A stretch of 64,000 bases of DNA from Haladaptatus salinisoli (GTDB lineage: Archaea > Halobacteriota > Halobacteria > Halobacteriales > Haladaptataceae). Location of the stretch: NCBI RefSeq assembly GCF_020614375.1, contig NZ_CP085327.1:1538823-1602822 (forward strand), given 5' to 3'. The position numbers and the translations under genes are program-made. Under the pieces are notes generated by a model. The model did not search any database, was not told the DNA's origin, and saw only the letters and a program-made list of their open reading frames with translations. This document shows positions 18,772 through 27,540 of this stretch, piece after piece; position 1 is the first letter of the stretch; each line of letters opens with the position of its first letter.

Positions 18772-19738
18772 GCTGACGCCCGAAGACCCCGTCTCCGAAC
18801 TGGTCGCCCTCGGGGAACGCGCGGAGCGCGAGGGGTTCGACGCGCTGTTCGCCAGCAGCCACTACAACAACCGCGACCCCTTCGTCGTCCTCTCCCGCGT
18901 CGCGGCGGCGACCGACGACATCCGCCTCGGGCCGGGCGTCATCAACCCCTACGAGACCCACCCCGTCGCCCTCGCCTCCCGAATCGCCACCATCGACGAG
19001 GCCAGCGGCGGGCGGGCGGTCTGCGGGTTGGGCGCGGGCGACCGCTCGACCCTACGGAACCTCGGCATCGACCGCGACCGCCCCCTGCGACGCGTGCTGG
19101 AGGCGATGAAGGTGTCCAAACGCCTCTGGGCCGGCGAGCGCGTGAACCACGACGGAACCTTCGCCGCGCGGGACGCGGGACTGAACTACTCGGCGGGCGA
19201 GATTCCGGTGTACGTCGGCGCGCAGGGGCCGCACATGCTCCGGATGAGCGCGAAGCACGCCGACGGGGCGCTGGTCAACGCCGCGCACCCGCGCGACTTC
19301 GCGTGGGCCGCTGAGCGACTCGCGGAGGGCCTGGACGAGCGACCCGACGACCGCGGCGAGTTCGACTTCGCGGCCTACGCCTGCGTGAGCGTCGCCGAGG
19401 ACGGGGACGAGGCGCGCGAGGCCGCCCGCCCGCCGGTCGCGTTCGTCGCCGCGGGCGCGGCGGAGCAGGTGCTCGACAGACACGGAATCGACCGCGAACG
19501 GGCCGGAGAGATCGGCGAGAGAATCGAAGCGGGCGACTTCTCGGCCGCCTTCGAGCGGGTGACCCCGGAGATGGTGGACGCCTTCTGCATCGCCGGGACG
19601 CCGGGGACGGTGGCCGACCGAATCGCCGCCGTCCTCGACTACGCGGACAGTTTCGTCGCCGGGTCGCCGCTCGGTCCCGACCGCCACGAGGCCGTGAGCC
19701 TCACCGCGGCGGCGCTCGACCGGGCGAATCGGGGATGA
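18758..19738 (+). CDS. mer: F420-dependent methylene-H4MPT reductase-like (Mer), luciferase-like fold
   Basis: A 326-aa bacterial-luciferase-like TIM-barrel protein matching Mer: RGIELTPEDPVSELVALGE, FASSHYNNRDPFVVLSRVA, GPGVINPYETHPVALASR and GAQGPHMLRMSAKHADGAL. Family knowledge: Mer reduces methylene- to methyl-tetrahydromethanopterin with F420H2; in non-methanogenic haloarchaea the C1 carrier is thought to be a folate, so the role there is one-carbon supply. The only start that keeps the family N-terminus is TTG at 18758, inside the end of cofE (14-base overlap). I checked the frame back to about 18720 and saw no ATG or GTG. The two genes therefore look translationally coupled. Confidence 0.88.
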   Translation: MRGIELTPEDPVSELVALGERAEREGFDALFASSHYNNRDPFVVLSRVAAATDDIRLGPGVINPYETHPVALASRIATIDEASGGRAVCGLGAGDRSTLRNLGIDRDRPLRRVLEAMKVSKRLWAGERVNHDGTFAARDAGLNYSAGEIPVYVGAQGPHMLRMSAKHADGALVNAAHPRDFAWAAERLAEGLDERPDDRGEFDFAAYACVSVAEDGDEAREAARPPVAFVAAGAAEQVLDRHGIDRERAGEIGERIEAGDFSAAFERVTPEMVDAFCIAGTPGTVADRIAAVLDYADSFVAGSPLGPDRHEAVSLTAAALDRANRG

Positions 19739-19901
19739 GCGGCGACACGAGGCCGCCGAGGGCGAGGAAACCGAAGAAGGCGGACGAGAAGCCGATGAGG
19801 AGCGCCCCAACGAGCAGGAGGAGCGCGGAGAGGGGGTGCACCGCCGCGATGTCGATAAACAGACGAATCATTTCGGTGACGTTCGCGATGAGTCCTGCCA
19901 T
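19701..19901 (-). CDS. Small haloarchaeal membrane protein
   Basis: A 66-aa protein, MAGLIANVTEMIRLFIDIAA then two hydrophobic stretches (about residues 23-37 and 40-57), ending SPGRAPPR. The frame is open for more than 2 kb upstream as GC-driven noise; the ATG at 19901 is the sensible start because a compact hydrophobic protein follows it. The 3' end overlaps the last 38 bases of the mer gene on the opposite strand. No function can be assigned. It could be a small integral membrane protein of the type common in haloarchaea. Confidence 0.55.
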   Translation of the reverse strand: MAGLIANVTEMIRLFIDIAAVHPLSALLLLVGALLIGFSSAFFGFLALGGLVSPLIPDSPGRAPPR

Positions 19902-19973
19902 GGTCGACAGTGCGTACCGGGGGTACTTGTTTGCTCCGTCACGCTTACGACGGGAGGCTTCGTAGGCGAGGGC

Positions 19974-20309
19974 GTGTCGAAGGATACGTCGCTGTCGGAG
20001 TTCGCGACGACGGACCCCGACGAGGAGGACGGCGATGCGTCCGAGTCCGTCGGCGCGGGCGAGGACGGCGGAGAACCGTCCGAATCGGTCGGCGCGGACG
20101 GGGAGGTCTCGGCGACCTCCGAGTCCGTCGCGGAGGCCGAGAAGGACGCGAAATCCGCCGCGCCGGACGACGAAGCGGCGGTCGAACCGGCCGGCGCGAC
20201 GTACGGGTGGACGCCCGACGGGGCGGCGTGCGAGCGCTGCGGCGAGTCGGTCGAACGGCGATGGTCGGACGACGACGGGATGGTCTGTTCCGACTGTAAG
20301 GAGTGGTAG
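19974..20309 (+). CDS. Acidic protein with C-terminal zinc ribbon (DUF7573-like)
   Basis: A 111-aa protein in two parts. Residues 1-75 are a low-complexity Asp/Glu/Ser-rich segment, SKDTSLSEFATTDPDEEDGDA onward. The last 35 residues form a compact motif TYGWTPDGAACERCGESVERR then MVCSDCKEW, i.e. two CxxC pairs suited to bind one zinc. A start at GTG 19974 gives MSKDTSLSEF, which matches the haloarchaeal family as I recall it. Function unknown; the acidic tail plus zinc knuckle suggests a protein- or nucleic-acid-binding adaptor. It starts 73 bp from the divergent small membrane protein gene and ends 246 bp before the moxR gene. Confidence 0.6.
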   Translation: MSKDTSLSEFATTDPDEEDGDASESVGAGEDGGEPSESVGADGEVSATSESVAEAEKDAKSAAPDDEAAVEPAGATYGWTPDGAACERCGESVERRWSDDDGMVCSDCKEW

Positions 20310-20555
20310 CGAACCGGGAGTCGTACCGTTCGACCCGCGTTCGTCGTGCGCCGACCAACGGTCCGCGTCCGTCTTCGCGCCGCCCGGGTAGCGTCGGTAA
20401 TCCACAAAGTATTCAATCGAAACATGTACTCCTCTTTGAGTAGCGACAAAAGTTACAAAGGTACGTCCCCACAGTACAGGTAACGAGGGAGACGCCGATG
20501 CTGGCGTTTCCAGGACCAGAACCACCCGTCTCGATTTAACCGCCGCACCCAGAGC

Positions 20556-21554
20556 ATGAAGGAAGCTAACAAAGAACCCGAGCCGACTTCCGTGGAACGA
20601 CCGACAGACGAGTTCGCAGACCCACTCTCCATCGAGGACGCAGCGGATTTGGCCCAGCGAATCATCGAGAACATCGAACACGTCATCGTCGGTCAGCACG
20701 ACGTGGCCGAACACATCCTCACGACGATTCTCGCTCGCGGCCACCTCCTGCTGGAAGACGTTCCGGGCGTCGGAAAGACGATGTTGGCCCGGTCGCTGGC
20801 GCGCTCCATCGACTGTTCGTTCAAGCGCGTGCAGTTCACGCCCGACCTCCTCCCGTCGGACGTGACCGGCGTCAACGTCTACAATCAGAAGGCGAACGAG
20901 TTCGAGTTCCAACCCGGACCCATCTTCGGAAACGTCGTCCTCGCGGACGAGATCAACCGCGCGCCGCCGAAGACGCAGTCGGCTCTGTTGGAAGCGATGG
21001 AAGAAGAGCAGGTCACCATCGACGGGATGACCCACGACGTGCCGAACCCGTTCACGGTCATCGCCACGCAGAACGCGGTCGAACAGGACCGGGCCTACGA
21101 ACTGCCGGTCGCCGAGATAGACCGATTCATGAAGAAGCTCTCGCTCGGCTATCCGAGTCCGGAGGACGAGTCCGAGGTGCTCCGGCGCCTCGTCGGCGAA
21201 CACCCCATCCGACGACTCGACCCGGTCGCGAGCGCGAGCGACATCCGACGGGCGCGTACGACCATCGCGAACGTGACCGTCCGGCCGCCGGTTCGCGATT
21301 ACGTCACTCGGCTGGCGAACTACACCCGAGACCGCAGTCGACTCGGCGTGAGTCCGCGCGGGTCCATCGCCCTGCTCCGGGCGGCGCAGGCGCGGGCCGT
21401 CCTCGAAGGGCGGGAGTACGTCGTCCCCGACGACGTGAAATCGGAAGCGGTGACGGTGCTCCCCCACCGCATCCGCAGCGACACCGGCGCGATGGGCGGC
21501 GACGAGGGCGACGCCGTCGTTCAGAACGCCCTCGACAGCGTTCCGGTGGAGTGA
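20556..21554 (+). CDS. MoxR-family AAA+ ATPase
   Basis: A 332-aa MoxR ATPase. Walker A is in LLLEDVPGVGKTMLAR, Walker B in NVVLADEINRAPPKTQSALLEAMEE, and the MoxR pattern VTIDGMTHDVPNPFTVIATQNAVEQ follows; the C-terminal lid has GVSPRGSIALLRAAQARA. Family knowledge: MoxR ATPases act as chaperones that activate or insert metal or protein partners, and are nearly always encoded with a DUF58 protein. That is the case here: the DUF58 gene starts 1 base after this stop and a transglutaminase-like membrane protein overlaps the next stop, forming a three-gene operon. Upstream, TTTA at 20535-20538 is a weak TATA candidate. Confidence 0.93.
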   Translation: MKEANKEPEPTSVERPTDEFADPLSIEDAADLAQRIIENIEHVIVGQHDVAEHILTTILARGHLLLEDVPGVGKTMLARSLARSIDCSFKRVQFTPDLLPSDVTGVNVYNQKANEFEFQPGPIFGNVVLADEINRAPPKTQSALLEAMEEEQVTIDGMTHDVPNPFTVIATQNAVEQDRAYELPVAEIDRFMKKLSLGYPSPEDESEVLRRLVGEHPIRRLDPVASASDIRRARTTIANVTVRPPVRDYVTRLANYTRDRSRLGVSPRGSIALLRAAQARAVLEGREYVVPDDVKSEAVTVLPHRIRSDTGAMGGDEGDAVVQNALDSVPVE

Positions 21555-21555
21555 G

Positions 21556-22623
21556 ATGCTGACGCGACGCGGACAGGCGTTCGTGGTCGTAGCGGTCGCC
21601 GGATTCGTGCTGGCGTTCTCGTTCGGCGCGCGGTCGCTGAACGCCGTCGTCGGTCCGCTCCTCGTCGCGCTCGTCGTCGGGTACGTCCAGTTGAAACGAA
21701 CCGAGCACCCCGACCTCGACGTGACGGCGCCGAGCGTCGGCTTTCGCGGCGACGAGGCGACCGTCGAACTCGACTTCTCGGCACCCGACCCCTTCGGCGG
21801 AAGCGTCTCGCTACGGCTCGCGGACGGACTCGAACACTCGGGCGAACCGGTCGACGCCAGCATCGGCGAGACGACGCTGGCGTTCGACGTTCGCCTCGCG
21901 GAACGCGGCGAACAGGCCATCGGCCCCGTTCGCGTCGTCGGGGAGGACGTGTTCGGCCTGTTTCGACGAACGTTCACCCACCAAGTTCGGAAGTCGATAC
22001 TCGTGTTTCCGCGAATCAAGCAGGTGGACGACGTGAAAACGGTGACCGCGTTCGAGGAGAGCCTCGGCGTCGCGGCGCGACGCGAGTTCGACCAACTCCG
22101 CGAGTATCAGCGCGGCGACCCGCTTCGGGACGTCCACTGGAAATCGAGCGCGAAACGACCGGACGACGGCCTCCTCGTTCGGGAGTTCGAAACGGAAGAG
22201 GAGCGACAGCGGATCGAAATCAGCGCCGAGGCCGACGCGGGCCGAGTCGACGTCGTCGCGGACGCGGCGGCGAGCATCGCGGCGGCGCTGCTCGACGCCG
22301 GCGTCGCCGTCGGGATGACGACCCCGGAAGGCCGCGTCGCCCCCGACTTCGCCGAGGCGCAACGGACGCACGTTCTCACCCTGCTCGCGCGCATGGAGAG
22401 CGGTCGCGTTCACGAGCGCGACCGAGAGCGGGCGGACGTCGTCGTCGGCGCGGCGACCGGGCGCGAGGACGCCGAGATTCGGTTCGCCGGGCGCACGGTC
22501 GCGTTCGAGGAGTTCGCCTCCGGCGGAAGGGCCGGTTCGGCCGCGCGGGCGGTGCGCGCCGACGGCGGTGCGCGAACGTCGGAGGGCCCGCGACGCCCGT
22601 CGTCCGGGGGTGAGCGACGATGA
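21556..22623 (+). CDS. DUF58 domain protein with N-terminal membrane helices
   Basis: A 355-aa protein. Two N-terminal hydrophobic helices (about residues 8-24 and 27-46) are followed by a beta-rich domain and the DUF58/VWA-like region containing the family motif EYQRGDPLRDVHWKSSAKRP. Such proteins accompany MoxR ATPases and are presumed substrates or adaptors; the hydrophobic hairpin suggests membrane attachment with the DUF58 part in the cytosol. The gene starts 1 base after the moxR stop and overlaps the transglutaminase gene by 4 bases (ATGA), so the three proteins should be made together. The C-terminus is Gly/Ala/Arg-rich and poorly conserved. Confidence 0.9.
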   Translation: MLTRRGQAFVVVAVAGFVLAFSFGARSLNAVVGPLLVALVVGYVQLKRTEHPDLDVTAPSVGFRGDEATVELDFSAPDPFGGSVSLRLADGLEHSGEPVDASIGETTLAFDVRLAERGEQAIGPVRVVGEDVFGLFRRTFTHQVRKSILVFPRIKQVDDVKTVTAFEESLGVAARREFDQLREYQRGDPLRDVHWKSSAKRPDDGLLVREFETEEERQRIEISAEADAGRVDVVADAAASIAAALLDAGVAVGMTTPEGRVAPDFAEAQRTHVLTLLARMESGRVHERDRERADVVVGAATGREDAEIRFAGRTVAFEEFASGGRAGSAARAVRADGGARTSEGPRRPSSGGERR

Positions 22624-24851
22624 GTACGGCGCGCGACGATGCGTTCCGCCTCGGCGGCGTCGCCGTCCCCTACCACTGGTTCGCCGTCGGTGCGACCGCG
22701 GCGCTCATCGCGTCGTACATGCGGATTTTCTACTACATCACGAACGTGGTGGGCGGCACCGACGACCTGCTCCTGTTCGTCGCCGTCGCGCTCGTCGGGG
22801 CGACGATACTGGCGCGCAAGCTTCCGGCGTGGACGGCGTTCGTGCTCGGCGGGGTGCTGCTCGGCGGCGGGTTGTTGAGCTACTACTCGACGGTTCCGCA
22901 GGCGAACCTCTCCCAGACCGGCCGCATCATCGCGGACAACGTGGCGCTGTTGACCGGGCTGTCGATTCTCCAGATGCGCGCGGTCGGAACGTGGGCGCTG
23001 GGCGTCGCGCCGGCGACCGCCTTCGTCCCGTGGTACCTCGTCTTCCGGCGACGGTACGTGCTCGCCGCCGCCAGCGGCGGGGCGGCGCTCGGCTTCTTCG
23101 TCCTCACCAGCGACGCCGGGTCGTTCGTGACGCTCACGGGGATGCTCGGTATTCTCGGCATCATCGCGTTCGGAACGATGGCTCGGTACGGCGGGAGCGT
23201 CGCGCAGGTGGACGTGCTGGCGGTGGCGTTGGTCGCGGTGGTGCTCCTCTCGACGACCGTGAGCGTCGTCCCGGGCGGAAGCGTGAGTCCGATTCTGCCG
23301 AGCGGCGGGGGCGGCGGCTCGGGCGGGGGCGGCGGCCTCATCAGCAACGAGCGACACGTCGCGGTGCAGGGGAGCATCGAACTCTCGCCGAAGGTACAGT
23401 ACACGGTGACGGCGAACCGCTGGGCGTACTGGCGGGTGGCCGCCTACGACCGCTACACCGGGATGAACTGGATGCGCACCGACGGCAGTCGACCCTACGA
23501 ACGGCAGTCGCCGCCTCCGGGCGGTTCGTACGAAGTGCGCCAGACGTTCACCGTCAAGGTGAACCGGGTCGACGCCATGCCCGCCGCGTGGAAGCCGATA
23601 CGGGTCGTCGGAAACCAGAAAGAGAACGTTCGAATCGGGAGCGCCGGAAGCTTCGCGCCGAAGAGCGCGCTGACGAAAGGGCAGACGTACAGCGTCGTCA
23701 GTCGCGTCCCCGCGAAAAACCCGTCGCAGTTGCGAGACGCCGGAACGGACTACCCCTCGACCGTCGAGCGCCGGTACACGCGACTTCCCTCGAACACCCC
23801 GGATAGGCTGGAGCGACGAACGGACCAGATAACCGCCGACGCGGACAACCCGTACGAGAAAACCGTCGCCATCGAGCGGTGGCTCGAGGAGAACAAGCGA
23901 TACTCGCTCGACGTACAGAAGCCGAGCGGGAACGTGGCGGACTCGTTCGTCTTCGAGATGGAGAAGGGCTACTGCGTCTACTTCGCCACGTCGATGGCCG
24001 CCATGCTGCGGACGCAGGACATCCCGGCGCGGTTCGTCACCGGCTACACGCCGGGACAGCGGGTGGGCGATGACAAGTGGGTCGTCCGGGGTCTCGACGC
24101 GCACGCGTGGGTCGAGGTGTACTTCCCGGACGTCGGTTGGGTTCAATTCGACCCGACGCCGTCCGGTCCGCGGTCGGACGCCGAACAGTCGGTGGTCGAG
24201 GAGGCCCGCGCGAACAACGTGAGCAACGTCGACGCCGGCGGAAGCGAGAACGGAACGTGGACGCCGGAGACGACGACCACGACCACCACGACGGAATCGA
24301 CGACGGACGAGAGCGAGACGACGAGCGAGGTGCGAGACGGCCCCCGGCCCGACCGCGGTCAGCGCGGAAACGGCGGCATCGCTCCCGAGACGAGCGCCGG
24401 GACGACGAACACGTCGGCGGTCACGACCGCCGCCGGTGGCGGGATTCCCATTCAGATGCCGTCGACCGAGCAACTGGTGTACGGCGGGTTGCTCACCGCC
24501 GGACTGCTGCTCGCGGCGCGACGAACCGGCGCCCTCAGGAGCGCCTATCGCGCGGCGTGGGTGCGCTGGCAACCGCGCGACGACCCGGAGACGGACGTGG
24601 AGCGCGCGTTCGGCAGACTGGAGTACCACCTCTCCCGGAAACACCGCGAACGACGACCGGGGGAGACGCCGCGCGAGTACATCGACGCGCTCTCGCACGT
24701 GGGTGTCGACGAACGGGCACGACGAGTGGGTTCGCTGTACGAACGGGCGCGCTACGCGGGCACCGTGACGAGCGAACAGGCGGACGAGGCGGTGTCGCTC
24801 GTGAACGACATCGTCCGCGGGTCGAGGCGTCGGAACGCGAGCGGACAGTGA
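22620..24851 (+). CDS. Transglutaminase-like membrane protein (TgpA type, with DUF4129-like tail)
   Basis: A 743-aa protein. About six to seven N-terminal helices (residues 15-220) precede an extracellular part with a Gly-rich linker. The transglutaminase core has Cys452 in GYCVYFATSMAAM, His495 in DAHAWVEVYFPDVGWVQFD and Asp511 in the same block: a complete Cys-His-Asp triad. A Thr-rich stretch and a single helix (about residues 617-630) lead to a cytosolic DUF4129-like tail with GETPREYIDAL. Family knowledge: such proteins cut or crosslink external proteins or peptides; the archaeal substrate is unknown. It is the last gene of the MoxR-DUF58-transglutaminase operon, overlapping DUF58 by 4 bases. 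Confidence 0.9.
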   Translation: MSTARDDAFRLGGVAVPYHWFAVGATAALIASYMRIFYYITNVVGGTDDLLLFVAVALVGATILARKLPAWTAFVLGGVLLGGGLLSYYSTVPQANLSQTGRIIADNVALLTGLSILQMRAVGTWALGVAPATAFVPWYLVFRRRYVLAAASGGAALGFFVLTSDAGSFVTLTGMLGILGIIAFGTMARYGGSVAQVDVLAVALVAVVLLSTTVSVVPGGSVSPILPSGGGGGSGGGGGLISNERHVAVQGSIELSPKVQYTVTANRWAYWRVAAYDRYTGMNWMRTDGSRPYERQSPPPGGSYEVRQTFTVKVNRVDAMPAAWKPIRVVGNQKENVRIGSAGSFAPKSALTKGQTYSVVSRVPAKNPSQLRDAGTDYPSTVERRYTRLPSNTPDRLERRTDQITADADNPYEKTVAIERWLEENKRYSLDVQKPSGNVADSFVFEMEKGYCVYFATSMAAMLRTQDIPARFVTGYTPGQRVGDDKWVVRGLDAHAWVEVYFPDVGWVQFDPTPSGPRSDAEQSVVEEARANNVSNVDAGGSENGTWTPETTTTTTTTESTTDESETTSEVRDGPRPDRGQRGNGGIAPETSAGTTNTSAVTTAAGGGIPIQMPSTEQLVYGGLLTAGLLLAARRTGALRSAYRAAWVRWQPRDDPETDVERAFGRLEYHLSRKHRERRPGETPREYIDALSHVGVDERARRVGSLYERARYAGTVTSEQADEAVSLVNDIVRGSRRRNASGQ

Positions 24852-24881
24852 CCTCTCGACATGGCAACATACCCGACAATG

Positions 24882-24888
24882 TTTAATA
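24882..24888 (+). promoter_or_regulatory. TATA box for aIF1
   Basis: TTTAATA is centred 29 bases before the ATG at 24914, the spacing of a leaderless haloarchaeal promoter. It separates the aIF1 gene from the upstream transglutaminase operon. Confidence 0.6.
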
Positions 24889-24889
24889 G

Positions 24890-25207
<318 letters not shown>

Positions 25208-25321
25208 CGAACAGGTCGGTCGATCTCCCGGGCCGGCGAGCGGCATCTTCTTCATTTACGACCGGTTTCGGTAGCGCGCCGAGCGACGGCGTCGAACGCC
25301 GCGGACGCGACGGTGCTCCGG

Positions 25322-25669
25322 TTAGAACGGTGCGTCGGCTTCCGCGTCGTCCGCCGATTCGAGTTCGTAGTCCCAGTCGTCCAGTCCGCCCGCCATGCTC
25401 TCGACGCGGGCGTCCGACGGAACGCCTTCGTAGGAATCGATGAGCCGGGCGGCCTGCACGCTCGACTTGCCGAGCGGACAGACGGTGACGACGTGCTCGG
25501 CGTCGTCCAGTTCGGAGACCCGTTGCGGAAGCGCGTGGAACGGGATGTTCACGCTTCCGGGGATGTGACCGCGGTCGAACTGCGCCTGCGGTCGGATATC
25601 GACGATTCGAGCGTCCGCGTCGGACTCGACGAGTTCGTGGACTTCCTCCGTGGAAATCTCGGCGTCCAT
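25322..25669 (-). CDS. Single-domain rhodanese (sulfurtransferase)
   Basis: A 115-aa rhodanese-homology protein. The active-site loop CPLGKSS starts at Cys64, preceded by the canonical VDIRPQAQFDRGHIPGSVNIPF and followed by the CH2-like AGGLDDWDYE. Family knowledge: transfers sulfane sulfur via a cysteine persulfide in sulfur trafficking, thiolation or cyanide detoxification. The six-residue loop length fits sulfur rather than phosphate chemistry. The N-terminus MDAEISTEEVHELV is a usual start. It is convergent with aIF1. No sulfur-assimilation neighbours are visible. Confidence 0.9.
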   Translation of the reverse strand: MDAEISTEEVHELVESDADARIVDIRPQAQFDRGHIPGSVNIPFHALPQRVSELDDAEHVVTVCPLGKSSVQAARLIDSYEGVPSDARVESMAGGLDDWDYELESADDAEADAPF

Positions 25670-25844
25670 GAGCGCGGGCTACGGCCCCCGGCGGAATAAG
25701 CGGCCCGGTCGAACGACCGAAGCCTCTCGCGAACCGGTACCGTACTTCGCGGTACGCGACGAAAGGCGACCGTCGTGAAGGCGCTTCGAAATCCGACCCG
25801 GACGGCCGGTGTAGCGCGACCATCGAGCGCCGGTCGGGACGCGG

Positions 25845-26363
25845 TTAGAGCAGTCCTTCTTCGCGTGCGAGCAGCAGCGGCGGGAGCGACCAGCCGCAGG
25901 TCGGTGCGGCGCGAACCGCGTCGACGGCGTCCGCGACGGGAACGGTTCGCACGTCGATGAACTCGTCGGATTCGAGGCGCTGGCGGCCCGGGGTGAGCTC
26001 CGAGGCGAAGACGATTCCCCGCCGCTTTCGCATCCCCGCCGCCGGGTAGTACGTTTCGAGGTGTCGAACGCTCCCCGCCTCGTACCCCGTCTCCTCGCGG
26101 AGTTCCCGTCTCGCCGCCGCCTCGAACGACTCGCCGGGTTCGACGCGGCCCGCCGGGCAGGACACCACCGTCTCGCCGAGGCGCGGCCGGTACTCCTCGA
26201 TGAGGACGATTTCGTCCCCCGTGCGGGCGACTATCGCCACCGAATCCGGCGGGTCGAACCAGACGCGCCGAACGGTCTTCCCGTCGGGTCGTCGGAGGGT
26301 GTCGTACCCCACCGTGTACTTCCCCAGCGAGACGCTCGTCCCCCCGCGCCGCTCCCAGTTCAT
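25845..26363 (-). CDS. NUDIX hydrolase (ADP-ribose pyrophosphatase-like), second of a tandem pair
   Basis: A 172-aa NUDIX hydrolase. The NUDIX box is PAGRVEPGESFEAAARRELREETGY; EEYRPRLGE and the downstream TPGRQRLESDEFIDVRTV fit the ADP-ribose-pyrophosphatase subgroup. The ORF extends far upstream, but the ATG at 26363 overlaps the stop of the preceding NUDIX gene by 4 bases (ATGA), so I take it as start. It shares fold, motif order and ending (LLLAREEGLL versus LLLASEAGLL) with its upstream neighbour, so the two arose by duplication. Expected reaction: ADP-ribose or a related NDP-X to AMP plus sugar phosphate; exact substrate unknown. Confidence 0.85.
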   Translation of the reverse strand: MNWERRGGTSVSLGKYTVGYDTLRRPDGKTVRRVWFDPPDSVAIVARTGDEIVLIEEYRPRLGETVVSCPAGRVEPGESFEAAARRELREETGYEAGSVRHLETYYPAAGMRKRRGIVFASELTPGRQRLESDEFIDVRTVPVADAVDAVRAAPTCGWSLPPLLLAREEGLL

Positions 26364-26923
26364 CCGTCGAGCAGTCCGGCCTCGCTCGCGAGGAGCAACG
26401 CCTCGATGGTCGCGTCGTTGGCCGGCGCCTCGCGGGCGGCGGCGAGCGCGTCTTCGACCGGTATCGTCCGCACCGAGAGGAACTCGTTGTCGTCCAGCTC
26501 CCGCTCCGCGGGGGTCAACCCCTCCGCGAAGACGATACCGCGCTCGTGGCGCAACACGCCGGTGGCGACCCAGAACGATTCGAGCAGGGCGAGGCCGTCC
26601 GCCTCGAAGCCCGTCTCCTCGCGGAGTTCGCGCGCTCCGGCGGCGGTGTAGGACTCGCCGTCCTCCACGATTCCGGCGGGACACTCGAGACAGCGCTCCC
26701 GGATCGCGGGGCGGTACTGCTCGACGAACACGACCTTACCGTTCGCGACCGCGAGGACGACCACCGCGGGCGGTAGCTCCGCCCAGTAGTACTTCTTCGT
26801 CGTCCCGTCGGGCTGCTCGACGAGGTCGTACCCCCCGGTGTACCAGCCCGTCTCGTACTCCGCCTTCGATTCGAGCACCGACCAGTCGTGGTCGCGCCAG
26901 TCGTCTCGCAGGTCGTCGGTCAT
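26360..26923 (-). CDS. NUDIX hydrolase (ADP-ribose pyrophosphatase-like), first of a tandem pair
   Basis: A 187-aa NUDIX hydrolase with the box PAGIVEDGESYTAAGARELREETGF, preceded by VEQYRPAIRERCLE and followed by the ATGVLRHERGIVFAEGL segment typical of ADP-ribose-type enzymes. The Trp-rich N-terminus (DWRDHDWSVLESK) is a haloarchaeal extension. It starts at ATG 26923 and its stop overlaps the paralogue's start by 4 bases. The pair is divergent from rimI, with a 112-bp intergenic region. Two translationally coupled paralogues may form a heterodimer, since family members are usually dimers; that is inference. Confidence 0.88.
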   Translation of the reverse strand: MTDDLRDDWRDHDWSVLESKAEYETGWYTGGYDLVEQPDGTTKKYYWAELPPAVVVLAVANGKVVFVEQYRPAIRERCLECPAGIVEDGESYTAAGARELREETGFEADGLALLESFWVATGVLRHERGIVFAEGLTPAERELDDNEFLSVRTIPVEDALAAAREAPANDATIEALLLASEAGLLDG

Positions 26924-27035
26924 GGTTCGAGTTGAAGCGGCGAGTGCTTAAAATCGGGAGGAAGTGTCGGAGTCGTCGGGCGGCGAGGACGATCGGGCAT
27001 GAAGGCTTTATTCCAGCGCGACGAACCCCCTCGGT

Positions 27036-27506
27036 GTGACCACCACCGCGAGCGAGGCGGGCTCCCCGACGATTCGCCCCGCGGAGGACGCGGACTTGCT
27101 CGCCGTCTTCCGCATCGAGAAGGCGTCGTTCAACCAGCCGTGGCCCTTTTCGGCGTTCGAGCGCTTCGTGGGCGAACCCACGTTCCTCGTCGCGGTGGAC
27201 GGGGGGAAGGTCGTCGGCTACGTCGTCGCGGACGTGATTCCGAACCACGGTCGGGGACTCGGACACGTCAAGGACATCGCGGTGCACCCCGCCCGCCGCG
27301 GCGAGGGTATCGGTCGGACGCTGCTCCAGCGCGCCCTCTCCGGACTCCGGGCGCACGGCGCGCACTCCGTCAAACTGGAGGTGCGCGCGAGCAACGAGGG
27401 TGCCATCTCGCTGTACCGTAAGTTCGGCTTCCACTACCTCCGAACGGTGCCGCGCTACTACGGCGACGGGGAGGACGCCATCGTGATGGTGGTCGAACTC
27501 GACTGA
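27036..27506 (+). CDS. rimI: GNAT N-acetyltransferase, RimI-like
   Basis: A 156-aa GNAT protein. The acetyl-CoA loop is VKDIAVHPARRGEGIGRTLL, preceded by FNQPWPFSAFERF and followed by KLEVRASNEGAISLYRKFGF, all as in RimI/ArdI-type N-terminal acetyltransferases. Archaeal homologues acetylate protein N-termini broadly rather than only ribosomal S18. The start is GTG at 27036 (MTTTASEAGSPTIRPAED); there is no ATG near the required position. It is followed after 34 bp by the DUF5810 gene, with which it may be co-transcribed. Confidence 0.88.
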   Translation: MTTTASEAGSPTIRPAEDADLLAVFRIEKASFNQPWPFSAFERFVGEPTFLVAVDGGKVVGYVVADVIPNHGRGLGHVKDIAVHPARRGEGIGRTLLQRALSGLRAHGAHSVKLEVRASNEGAISLYRKFGFHYLRTVPRYYGDGEDAIVMVVELD

Positions 27507-27540
27507 ACGGTTTTTCAGTCCGCGCTCCGTACTCGCGGAC

